Shown here: positions 23,111 through 35,791 of the stretch, piece by piece
How positions within the stretch are numbered: the first letter of the stretch is position 1
How the letters are laid out: each line of letters begins with the position of its first letter
Assembly: GCF_963678635.1 (NCBI RefSeq)
Contig: NC_087062.1
Span: 97,145,705 to 97,209,704 of the forward strand
Source: Symsagittifera roscoffensis
Taxonomy: Eukaryota > Xenacoelomorpha > Acoela > Convolutidae
Length of the DNA stretch: 64,000 bases
Direction: 5' to 3'
Position numbers and translations under genes: made by a program
Notes under the pieces: model-generated
What the model saw: only the letters and a program-made list of their open reading frames with translations
The model's database searches: none
Told to the model about the DNA's origin: nothing

Positions 23111-24606
23111 TAGCTCTTGTTCGTCTTTTTCCGTAAGCGGCTGCTACTCCCGGGCGTTCTACTTTCCCCAATGTTTTCTGTTGTTTTTTCTTCGAATGAA
23201 CTTTTTTTCCCATTTCCGTAGTTGTTGTCTTTGGGATCGTGTCTACCAACGTACGCACGGTTTCTCTGCATTCGTCTTTTATCTTCTTTGGTTGTTATCT
23301 GGTTTCAAGAATCTGCCTCAGTTTCCTCAGTACTGTGAGTTCCGGTCCTATGGGTTCTCGTGTTGCACTCGAACCGCCCTTTTTGTTGGTCCCCAATTTC
23401 TCTACTAACCGATTTAGCTTCATTACTAAGACCCCTCTGACTAATCTAAATTCGAGTAGAGTTTTAATTCGTATTTTCTTCGTATGGCCAGAATTTTTTT
23501 TCGTCGCATCTCCCTTGGGCGACCTGACTAGTCTGGCCATCTTTTCAGAGGTAGATTGTTTTTTGTCTTGAAGCGAAAGTTCATTCTTTATTTCTGGCCT
23601 GTATACATTCGTTTGCTCTTTTCTCTCTAAGAACTTTGTCCTACGGACCTGTCGGCGTTCTAATGTTTGTCTCTAGTCCTTTGCTCGATGATCATGTTAT
23701 ATTATCTAGTCTGAAAATCCATCTGCCTATGTAGCTCTGATCCATGGGAAGTTTTTGAACCCCGATAGAGCTCTGTTGATGACCGTTATTTTAAACGGCT
23801 CGCTGCCCAAGTATGCAAAGTATTGTTCCACAAACATCACCAATGCAAAACTTTTCGGCTTTTGGTGCTATACATTTCATTTCTGTGTCACTCAAGACCT
23901 TGCTGCCATAAGCTATTAGCGTCAAGACAGTTCTACGTCCACGTTTGCTCTTAATGAAGTATGCCTGAAACTGCAACCACCTATGCATCGGTGTCTAGTA
24001 CGTACATGACATATCGGTTGACATTCCCAGTACCGGAGCCTCAAAAGATTCTTTCTTTATCTTCTGGAATGCTTTTCTGCTCTCTTGTTCCATGTGAATT
24101 TACTTTCTTTGTGCCGCATCAGTTGTTCCATCGGATAAACTTTGTCGGCATAACCCTTGATGAATTCTCTATAGTTTGCGAAACCTTGTAATTTCGTTAA
24201 CTGATGTTCTGTCTTCAGTGACTTCCATGTGAGTGCTGTATCCGGATCTTATCTAATGCCATGCTTGTCCACAATCTTACCATAGTACCTAATCGAATCT
24301 TTTAGGATCTCGATATTTGATGGTTTGCTTTTCAAACCCGCTCTCTTCTGACATGCAAAAATATCGTCGAGGCGCTCGATGCGATCCTCCAAAGTGAGTG
24401 TGGCAATCACTACGTCATCGGCGTAACACATGATCATAATTCATTTTTTCTTGGTTACTCGCGCGTGTCCCGTTAAACTCTGGAAGGGTGCTGTCGCCTT
24501 GAACAAACCATACGGAAGAACACTAGTTCACATGCAAAACCAGTTTTTAACCTATCTTGTTTCCTGAGTCGAGTCTGCCAGAATGCCGATCCCAGGTTGA
24601 AGGAGA
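23111..24606 (-). pseudogene. RT/RNase H relic of element C
   Basis: MCYADDVVIATLTLEDRIER (about 24435) is the RT active-site region with YVDD changed to YADD. The fingers/palm part extends to about 24606. LTLIAYGSKVLSDTEMK near 23900 is RNase H. The later part (23540-23295) is basic linker sequence. Frame breaks are frequent. Confidence 0.8.
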
Positions 24607-25230
24607 AGTATCTGTCGGGTAGAAATCGCCCAGGAAGGTAGAACCATGCATGATTTAAGATAAGCTATATACTATCCGGTCTCCACCCTTGAATTACCAT
24701 AGGAAGTAGATTTCCCATTGTATTAGGATACTTCATGGGTTTCATAGGTTGAGATACTTAATAGGTTTTGAGAAAATTTTTCAGTTTCAAAAATTTTTTG
24801 GCCCCCGAGAAATTACCGATAGAGCAATGTTCATTATTCCAAATGACGTTTTGATCGAAAAACAATTAATTGTTAAACCAAACGCAGTGCTGAAAATAAA
24901 TTTTGAAAAAATCAATCAATTTTTATCACTACATAATCTTTTACAAGCTTAGAGATTCAGTATGCACTCCATCACATTCAATTTACCGTTTAGGGTATAA
25001 ATAGCTCAGTTTTTTGTCGAATTGTTCCATAAGTTGCAACTGCATGGTTAATTGTTTTAAATCGTTTATTAGTTGAGTTCAAAATCACTGCTTCATGCAA
25101 TACTTGTCAATACTTTGCCATCGGACCATCTCCAGAGTCTTATAATGCGCGTTTGATCAATACTTCACTGATTAACTCATACTTTTGACTTTAATACCGT
25201 AACAGCCTTAAATTTACCACAGAGTCAAAA
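24607..25230. other. Unassigned AT-rich spacer
   Basis: Homology to element A stops near 24606 and the Polinton relic begins near 25231. Between them I see no gene and no LTR-like end. Confidence 0.4.
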
Positions 25231-26644
25231 TCATAGTTCGTTCTTGTCACATTTCTTAACTTTAGAGCAGCAAGTACGGGGAAAAATTCGTTTTTGAGCC
25301 TGCTCTAAAACCGTCTCTGCAATCCTTGCTTTGTTTTCCATTCCATTCTGCTCGCTTACTGGAAAGAAACATTCACATAAATCTTCTGCCAAAGCCAAAT
25401 AGAGAGAATTTGTATCCATTTCGAGTTCTTCAAGCTTGTTGACGTCGCAAAATTTATCGAAAAAGTTCAAATGCAGCTCCAACTTTCTCAAGTTGGCATA
25501 CTGTAGTATATAGAGCCCTTCTATAATTGATTGACGATGTTATCTAATACATGCACCAATCTTCTTTCCATACAAGTCTTTAGCTACAATATTGAGTCTC
25601 GTGAAGAACTGGTTCTTGAAAGCTTTATGGGTCCTTTCGTCACCAAGATATTTTGACATTGTTTATTTCTTTTTGTCCATTATTTGATAGCCATAGGAAC
25701 TAATTCCTAGCAATTTCATTGTTTTGGCTACCAAAACAGAAAATGGATTTTCATCACCGGCTCGCCTAGCATCAAGAACAGACTGGACGAAACTGTTAAT
25801 CTCTATACGCGGTGTGTATTGTTAAAATCAATTATTTTTTGTGCATTGTATTCGAAGATCCAAGTAAGAGTTCCAAAGCGGTGTTATAAGTGTTCCATTG
25901 GTTAAATTGAAGCTCGATATCAAGATTCGCTGCGGTTGTTTTAACAAATCGTTTTCTTCCCTATATGTTTTCATATATTCCCCAAAATCTTTTTTGATAA
26001 CGTAAATATTTTCAAAAATTATTGGGAAACTGGAAAATTTTGCTTTTATTTCATCGGGAACACTCAGATCGCATTGCACATAGCCAAACATTGTTTGTTT
26101 TGCACTAGTGACTTGACAGAAAAAATTTGTCTGAAAGTACAATTGGTTCTTACTTAATTTTTCACGTCTAAGTTGTTTTTAATTTGGTGCCACCAACAAG
26201 TTACATTACCAGATTTTTCTACGGAATCTCCTTTTTCTCGAATATAAGCTTTTCGAAGCTCGTCCATTTCGTTTTCTTGATTCCTCGTTTGATAGATTCA
26301 TCAGTTGGGCTCGGTCTAGCTTCTTGGCACGAATAGAAATAGAAATAACAATCCATTGCTTCAGAAACAGTCTTGCAATGCTTGCAATAACCATCAACAC
26401 TGAAGCAATCAATTTTTTTCTTTGTTCCTGTAGTGTAGCAGCTCTCGTTATTACATTGACAAAATTTAAACTTCTCAACCCTAAATTTGGGTGCTGTCAG
26501 ATTACTTTCAAGTTCTGCAAATCTTGCCTGCTTAATTCCTTGTAGTTTTCGAATACACTCGGGTCTTAGGAATGCCTCCAATTGTGACTGCTCAAAATTA
26601 ATAGTTTTTGAGATTTGACGTTTCGTTTTTGATGGTTTTTGCAA
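25231..26644 (-). pseudogene. Decayed Maverick/Polinton-type DNA polymerase B
   Basis: Three minus-strand frames appear in N-to-C order. At 26644-26219, GYCKHCKTVSEAMDCYFYFY and SCQEARPSPTDESIKRG resemble the exonuclease-side part. At 26142-25828, GYVQCDLSVPDEIKAKFSSF and LISSFNLTNGTLITPL are typical of protein-primed PolB. At 25491-25231, EELEMDTNSLYLALAEDL is the palm motif, where the canonical D-T-D-S-L-Y reads D-T-N-S-L-Y, followed by FPRTCCSKVKKCDKNE. Family proteins of this type copy Polinton or adintovirus-like DNA. Frame breaks and the Asp-to-Asn change at the catalytic site mark it as a relic. No integrase, ATPase or capsid gene is adjacent. Confidence 0.75.
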
Positions 26645-26994
26645 AAACTTTTTTGGAAAGCTTAAGTTGGGTACTGTTTAAGAACTCTCAGTAGTTGAAA
26701 ACTTTGCGTCTAAATGCAACTACTCAATTGCAATTATTTTCCGAGGTGTGATTTTTCTCAGATATCAAAAAATTCCAAATTTTACGCTTTTTAAAAATTT
26801 GTTTTCAAAAAACTTGAAGAAAAAAATTAAAAAATGCGAAATCACGAACCCTGCGTGCTGTCAGAGTACACATAAAGGACATCAATTTCCAATAAATGCG
26901 GTTTTTGAATCAGTTGTTAAAAACACGAAGCACTAGAGGTGCGTTACTTCCAAGTGGGAGAGTGAATTTTTTTGTGCAACTGCAGCAAGTTTAT
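26645..26994. other. Unassigned AT-rich spacer
   Basis: No gene or repeat was recognised between the Polinton relic and the LTR fragment at 26995. Confidence 0.4.
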
Positions 26995-27282
26995 TGTAAC
27001 ATTCGCCCGGAGGTAACCGAATGAAAAAAAAAGGCTAAGCTCTGAAACGACTGGCTAGCGTCTAAACACAGCTTCACCTGCTTTTAACCGTCTCTACCAA
27101 AGCCAGTTCAATATGTGGTCCACCAACATCGGGTCGACAAAGTTATTACTATTTAAGGCTATCGGACAAACCGCACAAACTAATTTAGCTATATCCAAAA
27201 ATAGTTAGCTCATGGCTGGATCTCAGTATCCCCAGACGACGAGGTCACTCCTAAAATCAGGGCTTCTACCTGATTAGTGTTC
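26995..27282 (-). repeat. Diverged LTR fragment related to the LTR of element B
   Basis: It starts TGTAACATTCGCCC like the LTR at 27499 and shares ACGACTGGC..GCGTC, ACCGTCTC.ACC, CCAGTT, TGGTC and the later ATGGCTGGATCTCAGTATCC block, over about 285 bp. It is too diverged to be the same subfamily. It is either a solo LTR or the end of another lost element. Orientation is assigned by analogy with element B. Confidence 0.65.
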
Positions 27283-27498
27283 GCGTCATATTTCTTTTGC
27301 TTTTAAGAAATTTAAAATGTTAATTCGAACGTTTTCGCACATTTTGTCCATCATCAGGATTAAGTTTTTATTGCAATATTTACAGAACAATCAAAGATCT
27401 GAAAAATGAGAAACCTGTCTAAAAGTTCTCTAAAAATGTTTGATCAATCAAAATTAAACAAGTGTAAATTCAGAATAAATTACGTAATCATTAATAAC

Positions 27499-28825
27499 TG
27501 TAACATTCGCCCAAATACTACACAGTGACGGAGCATAGAAAAAGCACCTATTGACGACTGGCCGGCGTCAGTTACCTAAATTCTACTCGTTTTTCACCGT
27601 CTCGACCTAGCCAGTTGATTTTCTGGTCTGTTTCGGGCTAAGTAAAATGTTACCATTTCTAGGCCATCAGTCAAACGATTTTTAATCAGCTTCCATTTAC
27701 ATAAGAAGATAACCACATAGCTGGGTTTCGGATCCCCAAACTATGTGATTGCTAATAAACACATGGCTCGAACCTCCTATTTTACTACGTTTTTAGTGAC
27801 AGCTATATACTAAATCTATTGGAGATGGATTGACCCTTTCCTCTTCCTAGCTACTCATACTCTAAAATAACGACGAGTAATACCGGTGTTAATCCAAATG
27901 TTCAGGACATCAGAGTAGCTAAAAAGTTAGTTTACTATAGTCTTTCACGATATGCCAGTCTCTGGGGGCCGAGCCTCCGCCTCCGCGCTCTTCCAGTAAT
28001 AACGTCGTTATCACTCTAATTTCGTGGCACGGGAGGGTTCTGCTCCTTCCGTCTGCCCCACTGAAGCCTCTTTTCTGGCTAATTACTTCAGTTAAGTGTC
28101 TTATCGTGCGTGATTGTCACGATAAGAGGCATCGCTTTTTTCTGTCAATTTTCTCGACCGTCTGTCTCTCGCTAATTCGGTTTTTGTTGTGTTTTTCTTC
28201 TATTTTCCGGCTAAACATGGCCGTTTCTGCATTTCTCGGAAATGTAACGTCGCAATCCGAATTTTTTTAAAAAATTTCTTCTAGAGTATTCTAGCTTCCT
28301 TCATATCAATATATGACGACTAAGGCCTCTAATGTTGTTTTCGTGCTCCGACGGAAGGTTCCGCTGTGCCAATCTGGGGGAATGGCACATACTCCCCGGA
28401 CAGTCCCGTTCAATGGCACATACTCCCCGGACAGTCCCGTTCAACACCGGGTTATCGTCAAGTAGTGTTCCAGTTCTCTATAATTAACTTTACAAACCGC
28501 ATTACAAAAACGAAACTTATCTACTCCACCTCAACTCACCGCGTTTCATAAATGGCATCGTTCAACATTTCACTGCCTTTCAACATTTTCACAAAATTTG
28601 CACCATGAGGAGTGTCCTAGATAAAATTTCTTTTCTGACTACTCACGTCATTTCTCCGTAAAATTGCTTCTCGCTCTTGTTGATTAAAAAATTGGGACGT
28701 GGCACGGCCACGCACCCGTTAAAATTAACTTAATGTCACTCACCAAGTATATTCATTCATTTATGCGTTTGCCTCAATAATAAAACTAAGAAACTCTGTG
28801 GCTAGGAAAGGTAATGAGGTACTCA
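27499..28825 (-). repeat. 3' LTR of element B
   Basis: The plus-strand left edge is TGTAACATTCGCCC. Bases 27499-27688 match the partial 5' LTR at 43553-43742. The right edge is placed at ..TACTCA (28825) because in element orientation it reads AAAGAGGG followed by TGAGTACC, a purine tract directly followed by TG as expected at a PPT/LTR junction. This gives about 1327 bp with TG..CA ends. The outer edge is firm and the inner edge is probable. Confidence 0.6.
28381..28442. repeat. 31-bp tandem duplication in the LTR of B
   Basis: Two perfect units contain CATACTCCCCGGACAGTCCC. In element orientation each holds GTCCGGGGAGTA, the same 10-12-base word that recurs in the coding regions of elements A and B. 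Confidence 0.85.
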
Positions 28826-28834
28826 CCCTCTTTG
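28826..28834 (-). promoter_or_regulatory. Candidate polypurine tract of element B
   Basis: In element orientation CAAAGAGGG abuts the TG that opens the 3' LTR. A PPT primes plus-strand DNA synthesis in LTR elements. The tract is short, so the call rests on position. Confidence 0.45.
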
Positions 28835-29558
28835 TGCAAGTGTACCCTAACCCTACCAGATCGCCACAAAGTGAAGATGTGTCCAACACAGGTTAAAAAC
28901 TTCAGTCAGGTTTAAATAGGTAAATATACGCACCTATGCTCTGTATACATATGTAAATAGCATTAACTATAATTCTCATTGTTGTTCAACAATTGCAACA
29001 ATTTAACAATTTTCAAAACCAAACTACAACAAAACAAAAAGTTTAAAAGTTTCAATAATCAAGTTTGGTACAACATACAACGAAAATAGAGTTTTCTATT
29101 CCTCCTGTCTTCAATCTTGTCTTCAATCATCGTCTTCAGTCTTCGTTCATCGCTTCTGGCGCCTGCTCGCCTTTCTCGCTGTCTTCTAGAAGTTTCTGTA
29201 GCATATCTACAGAGTTTCGGGCCGTATCCTAGCTTTCCTGCTCCAGAAACCTCTGTTTGCAGCAGGGTAATAGGTCCACATTCACTTTCTGCTCTCTGTT
29301 CCTGCAGAAGCTGTTGTGCAGGCACAGGCTCACGTTTCGTTCTAGGTCAGATTTTTCCTTTCCTTTTGAGTGGTGCAAGACATCCCAGTTACTCTCTTGA
29401 CTGCCGTGGTCACAGCGTTCCTATGTGTCAGGAATGCTCTCTTATATCTCCCGGTCCTATGTCTAGCTGGAAAGATCGATAGGCTTCAGTGTTTCGGGTC
29501 AAATGACGCTTCGCGCGTTCATCACCGCACGTAACTAAGGCATCAATCTTTGTCTTGC

Positions 29559-32095
29559 TCAAATGCTTTCTATTTCCTTCGGTACTCTCAAGATTTTCCG
29601 GGTCGTTTTGAACAGATCCAGCCTATTGCTAATGCTCACTCGGCTCAATTGCTCCGGATTTGGCACGGCCATCTCCTGTTCTGTCGTCCCTGCATTGGCT
29701 TCCAGCCATCTTACTGCTATCGTTACATTCTGGGTTTGTTCAGGCAATACAACGGAGAACAATTCTTCGGCATCCCAAACCAGTACTAGGTTTGCTCTCT
29801 TGGAGCACCAAAACGTCTGCGCCAGGTAGTTAAACGGGTACTCCCCATGAGTTAACAGGATGTTTCTCCAAGTTCGATTTACCGACGCCACTAGCAGGGG
29901 TTCAATTTCCATCATCGTTTGATTCGTCTCATCTTTTTTGTCTATCGTGGGGAAAATCACTCGACATTATTTTCTTCGCCTTCTTCTTCTTCTTCTGGAA
30001 CTCACTGATGTTCCCTTCGCTCCACTTCACAAAGTCTTCTCCCAATATTTCCTCCAACTCATCGCTAGACCTCTCCGGGACTGCTCGGACGATCTTCCTT
30101 AAAAATTCATGGGATTTCTCCGAAATTCTCGACAGTCGCACGCACTTGGGCATCGAGAAGAGCTGGTCTAGCAGTCGGTGTTGCGTTCTTGCATCTACAA
30201 CCACCATGTGCGTCGGGTACTTGCTATTGCAGTATGGTGCCTTGGCTATTGCAGTATGGTGCAGATGGCTTTAGATTCATCTCGTTCTCAGGAGCCTCCC
30301 GCCAGCTTCCAATTTTCTGCATCGTTTGTAATGCTCCAGGGAACATTTCCACACTCAAGGTCGTGACCAGCTCATGGGCAGGCTACAGATGTTCCAAAGA
30401 CTCAATCGAGCTGACCATGCTACAGAATCCCAAGGCGGTCATCAGATTCACCTCCGTCACTCCATGGCAATCCGCAATCAATTCCATATCATTTTTCTCT
30501 GACATACTCAATCTTCCATACAATTTAGCTAGCTGACGGTGCTGTTCACCCAATGTTTTCAGGCAATGGCCATTCCCACACACGTGCCCTTCATTTCCAC
30601 AACTGGAAGCTAAGCAGGCACTCTCCTTCATCCAATCACTTGGAGAGTTCCCCTCGGACGCCTCCGTGGGTTGTTTGTCATCTTGCCTCGTTATCTTCAG
30701 AGCCAATAGATGATATGTCACAGCTAGGTCATGCAGGCTCTCATCGTCGTTCTCCTCCAGTTCAATTGCAGCGGTGAGGTCCCATATCAGGCCTGCGTTC
30801 GGATTTGGGCACCATGACGGCTTCATGAGTTCCCACATCGTCACTAAGCTGGTCTTCAGTGGACCGTCACACGAACCACACTCGAAGCTCACCAGTCCCT
30901 CCAGCTGGGGAATCGAAGGTTCAATCACTCGTTCCTCGAGGATTACTCCCAACTGCATCTGTTCAGACGTTACTGTCCCTATCTCTAGCACTCTTTCGAC
31001 CCAGAAATTGAGGATTACTGCTTGCTCATAGTCGAAGTACGAATGGATTATACGCTATTCCTGGAAACCCGACACTTATTGGAAGGACTTCCGCTTCCCT
31101 AGCGTCGCGTACTCTTTCAGACTCCTGATCCCTTCTAATAATTCCCTCGTCACTGTCAATTCCTTGTTGGAACATCGCCTGATTTCCTCTAAACTCCGGT
31201 AGCTATCCATATCATTCAGTTCTTTTGTCGGGATCTGCACTGGCATGTCTTGATAGAGTTCCAACAGAGCTCTCAATAAGACTTCTTCACGCTTCATCGA
31301 CCTCTGCCTGATTGTCTTTACACATTCTTCTAGCACCGGAGTGGGGATACGATCCACCATAAAATTTCACAAAGCAAAGTGCGTCCTTTCTCTTTGCCCA
31401 CGCTATCGCAGAATCGTCCCTGGCGATCAAACTCTCAAAGCTCCCATCAATTCTAACTGTTTCTCTCTAGATCTCGTCTCAATGGTGGCTTCATGCTCCC
31501 GTCTTCTTATTCCGACTAGGCACCACACAAGCCTCACATGCAGGACTCCCCTGACGCAGGGGTTGGCTAAGTACGCCATCACAGATGAGGGAGTACGCAT
31601 GGTTTCGTCGAAATACTGCTGTAGGGCCACTTTCTAGGAAATTTTAACTCAGAAGCTCTAAGCCATTCCCATTCGCCTCCGACGACATCACTGTGCCATA
31701 TTCTTTTCTCTTCAGGTTCGAGCCCATTATCAACTCTTTAAGATACTTCTGCATGGCTTGCTTGTCAAGCCAGGCCATCAGGTGCCCTCTCGCTGAGTTT
31801 CTCGCTTTCACCATTTCCTGCTAGCCACTAGCAGGATCGCCCATGTGAACCGAATCGGGCACTGTGATACGACTGTACTCGACCACGTCGAGTTGCCCTT
31901 CCAACTTCAACGTTGCCATGTTGGTACGTGACGGTTTGTAGTCGTCCAATCCACCGGATCCACACTGGCTGATAACCTCCATTTCCAATCTGGTGTCAAC
32001 CAGGGTTCTCTCGTTTCTCTTGACCCTTGAAGCTGTTGAGATTAATCCCGTCAGCAACATGGGTGGCACTTGGTTCTCCTTCTCCCTGCCGCTTG
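29559..32095 (-). pseudogene. ORF3 C-terminal relic of element B
   Basis: Minus-strand islands follow ORF3 of element A: QCGSGGLDDYKPSRTNMATL (31970, A residues about 1340-1370); FDETMRTPSSVMAYLANPCV and RLVWCLVGI (31610-31530); then WELMKPSWCPNPNAGLIWDL and SSCGNEGHVCGNGHC (30870-30560), matching the Cys/His cluster of A; then MTALGFCSMV and two further frames down to a stop at 29559. This shows that ORF3 continues some 270 codons past the part visible in A, so a full ORF3 would be roughly 2150 residues. A deletion at about 32095 joins it directly to the macro-domain region of ORF1. Confidence 0.8.
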
Positions 32096-32556
32096 GAGTA
32101 TAGTTAAGGCCAGCACCAAATTTTCGGGATTTACGTGTTGTCTATCATTGCATTCGTTACCAGGAAACACAAATATTTCTCTGGTGTCTGTGATGCAACA
32201 GGGGGCATTGCTATCATCCCTCCCACACCAGGCCTCTGTTTCCATAAAAACTTGATATATTTCTATTCTCTTTTAAATTCGGCCGCTAGTGCTGTCTTAA
32301 AACTTACATTCGCGGTTATTGCTATAGCGCATGTACGTTCCGTGAGTATGAAATTACTGTCCGTGAGAACGATTTTGTTCGAATAGTGATTTGGTAAATC
32401 AAAATATGATTCAAAAATTCGTGCAAAAAGCGGTTTTTTAGCGTTTTTGCCCTCTGTTTCTAGCTCTCCGGTTTCCCTTGCCCATTTAAATTTTTTGATC
32501 ATAAGGTTTTCGGTGTGAGTGAGTCCTACGCCTACTCCCCGGACAAAAATGTCCAT
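32096..32556 (-). pseudogene. Macro-domain end of ORF1, element B
   Basis: VRGVGVGLTHTENLMIKK (32535-32480) is the same in elements A and B. It is followed by TERTCAIAITANVSFKTALA and AEFKRE, then in shifted frames QRPGVGG.IAMPPVASQ, EKYLCFLVTN and NPENLVLALTIL. These are the parts of the macro fold seen in element A at 55470-55938. The end is cut by the ORF1-to-ORF3 deletion, and stops and frameshifts make it non-functional. Confidence 0.75.
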
Positions 32557-32814
32557 CGACGTCCCCGTCTATTACCCAAAATCGAGCAGATCGAGATTGG
32601 ATTGTGGAACGCGTAAAGGAACATCTGGAGCGACCCAGTTGGACTCAGTTTTGTCGTGGCTGATGTATTTAATGCTCTTTTGATCGACACCTTGAATCGT
32701 CAAGATTTTCTTTTCGGGTCTGCAGGCAGATCATTGAGCCTTTCGAGCACTCGCAAATTTGTCAATTCTTGCTCATGCATCTGCTCCGTCTTCGGTTCGA
32801 ATTCCACCTCCGGT

Positions 32815-35791
32815 TCAGAGCAATTGTCGATCCAATCCTGTTCTGTGTCGTTGACCAGGACGATCTCTTGTGGCGCCAATACTTCGTCCAGTCCCACTAG
32901 CGAGTCCATCACGTCGCTCAAAACTATCCTGTCTATGACAAAATCCTCGCCATACTGGTTGTGCTTCTTCTTGTTTCTTCTCTTTTGCCCTGGCGTGTTT
33001 CCATGGTGAAGGGAAAGTCAGGTTGTACTCCTTTATCAACTTCAGTTTGTTCTGGACAGCCCAGTCTTCTTCGGTATATAGAGTAGTCTCGTCGTCCACC
33101 TCCACTCGCTCGGTTAATTCCAGGTCCAGTGGCAGATAGCAATTATTTACCACCTCATTCCCGTCGTTTTTGTCGCGCGTGCCTCTTTCATTCACCTCGC
33201 AGGCAGGATCCACTATCAAGTAGTCCTCATCATGCATGTCGGCTGGAAAACACAAGTCCTCTGATGAATCATTGTGGGGCTTGATGTTCTCATAATGAGC
33301 TGCCCGTCCGTTGCTCAGCCGATAAAAACGACCTCCTTGGTAATTTGAAATGAACCGCGCTATTTTTCAGCAACTTTTTAGTTCCCTTTGATTGAACTAC
33401 CTCCTGGAACACCCCGACATAATCTCCGACTGAGTAGGTTTTTGCATCCGCAGTCTTTTTATCGAACCTTCGTTTTTGTCTAATTTGAGCCTGCTGCGTG
33501 TTCCTCCTGCATCAATCAATAAGTTCCTGCTGCCTTCTAATCACATCACGTACGTGCGTTTGTGATGCTGTTTTCTTTCCTTCGTACGCGCGTGCCTCTT
33601 TCATTCACCTCGCAGGCAGGATCCACTATCAAATAGTCCTCATCATGCATGTCGGCTGGAATACACAAGTCCTCTGATGAAGCATTGTGGGGCTTGATGT
33701 TCTCAAAATGAGCTGCCCGTCCGGTGCTCAGCCGATAAAAACGACCTCCTTGGTAATTTGAAATGAACCGCGCTATTTTTCAGCAAATTTTTAGTTCCCT
33801 TTGATGGAACTACCTCCCGGAACACCCCGACATAATCTCCGACTGAGTAGGCTTTTGCATCCGCAGTCCTTTTATCGAACCTTCGTTTTTGTCTAATTTG
33901 AGCCTGCTGCGTGTTCCTCCTGCATCAATCAATAAGTTCCTGCTGCCTTCTAATCACATCACGTACGTACGTTTGTGATGCTGTTTTCTTTCCTTCGTAC
34001 CCACGGTAGAAGAACGGTAATAGAAGTGCTTTCTGATGACCGGTCAACATCATGTGCGGGCTTATTCCCGTGGTAGAATGTTCTGTGCTGTTATATGCAC
34101 CCATCACTTGCGGCGAGTGCCTGTCCCAGTCGTCCATGTATCGTGAGCAATAAACCCTCAATATGGACTCTAACGTGCGATTCTGCCTTTCCACCAAGCC
34201 CTTCGTTTGTGGGTGATAAGTGGTCGAGAGGGTCTGAGCCACTTATGACCTCTTCATTAACTCCTTCGTGAGATCACCCACGAATGCTTTGCCATTGTCT
34301 GATTGGAATGTGATGGGGCAGCCGTGTCTCGCTATCCATACTTTTATCAAGTGATCGCCCGTTTCCTCCGCTGATGCTGTCATGCAGGGTGCTGCCTCTG
34401 CGTATTTCGTGAAATGGTCAATCATTACCAGCACTTGATTGTAACTGTCAGGCATATCTTCTGATGATCAATTTGCACTACCTCGTTGAATCCTGATGAC
34501 TCTATTGACTGCAGGGGAAACCTCAATTTCCTGGGATCCATTTTTCACAAGCCTGCTTCAAACCAGGCCATTCGAACCGCTTCTGTATCCTATTGTACTC
34601 TTTGACCACGCCTTGATGGCCCATTTTGTCATGTGAACGAAAGAGCAATTCGGTCTGATACAACTGCGGTAGCACTATCGAATTATACTTGTAAAGGATT
34701 TTGTCTTACTCCTTTCGTTTGCATCCCACGATCCCTTCTTTATTCAAATACAACAGATCTTTTCTCTTTAAATAAAACTGCTTTAGGATCTTGTTGCTAC
34801 CTTCTTCCAAATCACCTTTGTCAGGTGCTCCGTTTTCGATCCATCTCTTTAGGTTACTCGTCATTCTATCATTTCGCTGAACCCTTTAGAGGTCCAAAAG
34901 TCGGTACCTGGCTTTCAGATATGTCTTTATCACGTTTAGTTGTCCACTAACTACCTCCGGTGCATGGGGATCGTCCATCAACTTAACACACCATATCTTT
35001 TTTGAAGGTGTTGCCTCTTGCACTGATGGTTCCAGGTTGGTCCGGACGACCGTAGCATGCGGAAGCAATCTCGTCGGACGTTTCGACACTGCTATTAATT
35101 CAAACTCGTCTGCGGCATTATCAATTACTGTGCCCTCCTCGTCGGAGGTATATCGGTCTCTGTCTGGATCTTGATGCATTCTCTATCCAGTCCGCGCTGC
35201 TTCCATTCTACTAGCAAGGAATGAATCGCGATTTCTGAGACATAGGATTTGGATGTAGTTTCTGACCCATTCTCCCAAGGCTGAGACAGCTGAGACTGCG
35301 AGTCATCACTTGAGCCGATTGACTTTGCATCATCGTCATTTGATTTTTTCATGATGTTCTCGACACGTTGGACAAAATTCGGTCCCTTGGTCGTTTCGAC
35401 CTTGTCTCCCCGGACATGTCATCCTGCCCGGGCCCGAAGGTGCATGACTCCCCGGACAATGTTTTGTCTCCGGATGGACAGTCTGAGCTCGGCTCGTACT
35501 CCTCCATCGTGTCTGTGAACTGAACTCTTCTCGTTACGCTGGATCTGAGTTCAACGTTGACCTCTTGAGCAGTCTGAGTAGCGACGATTGTTGATATTCC
35601 ACATACGAGGTTCCATGAAGGACATCCTTCGGAATCGAACTCACTAACTGATTCACTATCGATCGAAAATCCAGTTCAACGTCCCGACTCCGAATTGCTA
35701 CTGGTCTCTTCTCTGTTTTTTCAATGATTGTCAACCTCTGCATGGTTTCCATCCATTCATGGTCATGCCGTTTAACTCTCTGTCGAGCAGG
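32815..35791 (-). pseudogene. Linker, integrase and acidic tail of ORF1, element B
   Basis: From high to low coordinates: the post-RNase H linker (35791-34886, with ERSSLLVEWKQRG-type charged stretches and KAYLKARYRLLDL-like sequence near 34900); the zinc-binding start of integrase near 34650 (LLFRSHDKMGHQG); the catalytic core VMIDHFTKYAEAAPC and FQSDNGKAFVGDL (34455-34243), then HPQTKGLVERQNRTL (34200), giving D, D and E; then the GPF-containing C-terminal part, present twice because of the 413-bp duplication; then the acidic tail (33255-32700). Several stops and frame breaks are present. Confidence 0.8.
33175..34000. repeat. 413-bp tandem duplication inside element B
   Basis: 33175-33587 and 33588-34000 are nearly identical. 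The unit covers the integrase C-terminal region. It lies only within element B, and the few differences between units show that it arose after insertion, long after the element began to decay. The junction is TTCGTAC/GCGCGTGCC. Confidence 0.95.

Larger units (their letters stand above)
18742..24606 (-). mobile_element. Element copy C: decayed giant Ty3/gypsy-like fragment
   Basis: Read on the minus strand, it runs in order through RT, RNase H, linker, ORF2 and ORF3 pieces homologous to the plus-strand element at 43743-64000, with many stops and frameshifts. It starts abruptly inside RT at about 24606 and lacks integrase and macro domain, because the linker passes directly into the ORF2 start near 23110. 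No LTRs were found. It is the most decayed of the three copies. Confidence 0.85.

Noticed and set aside
28845-28860. CCCTAACCCTACC, telomere-like
   Set aside because: Less than two repeat units. It lies just past the PPT-like tract of element B and has no array around it.
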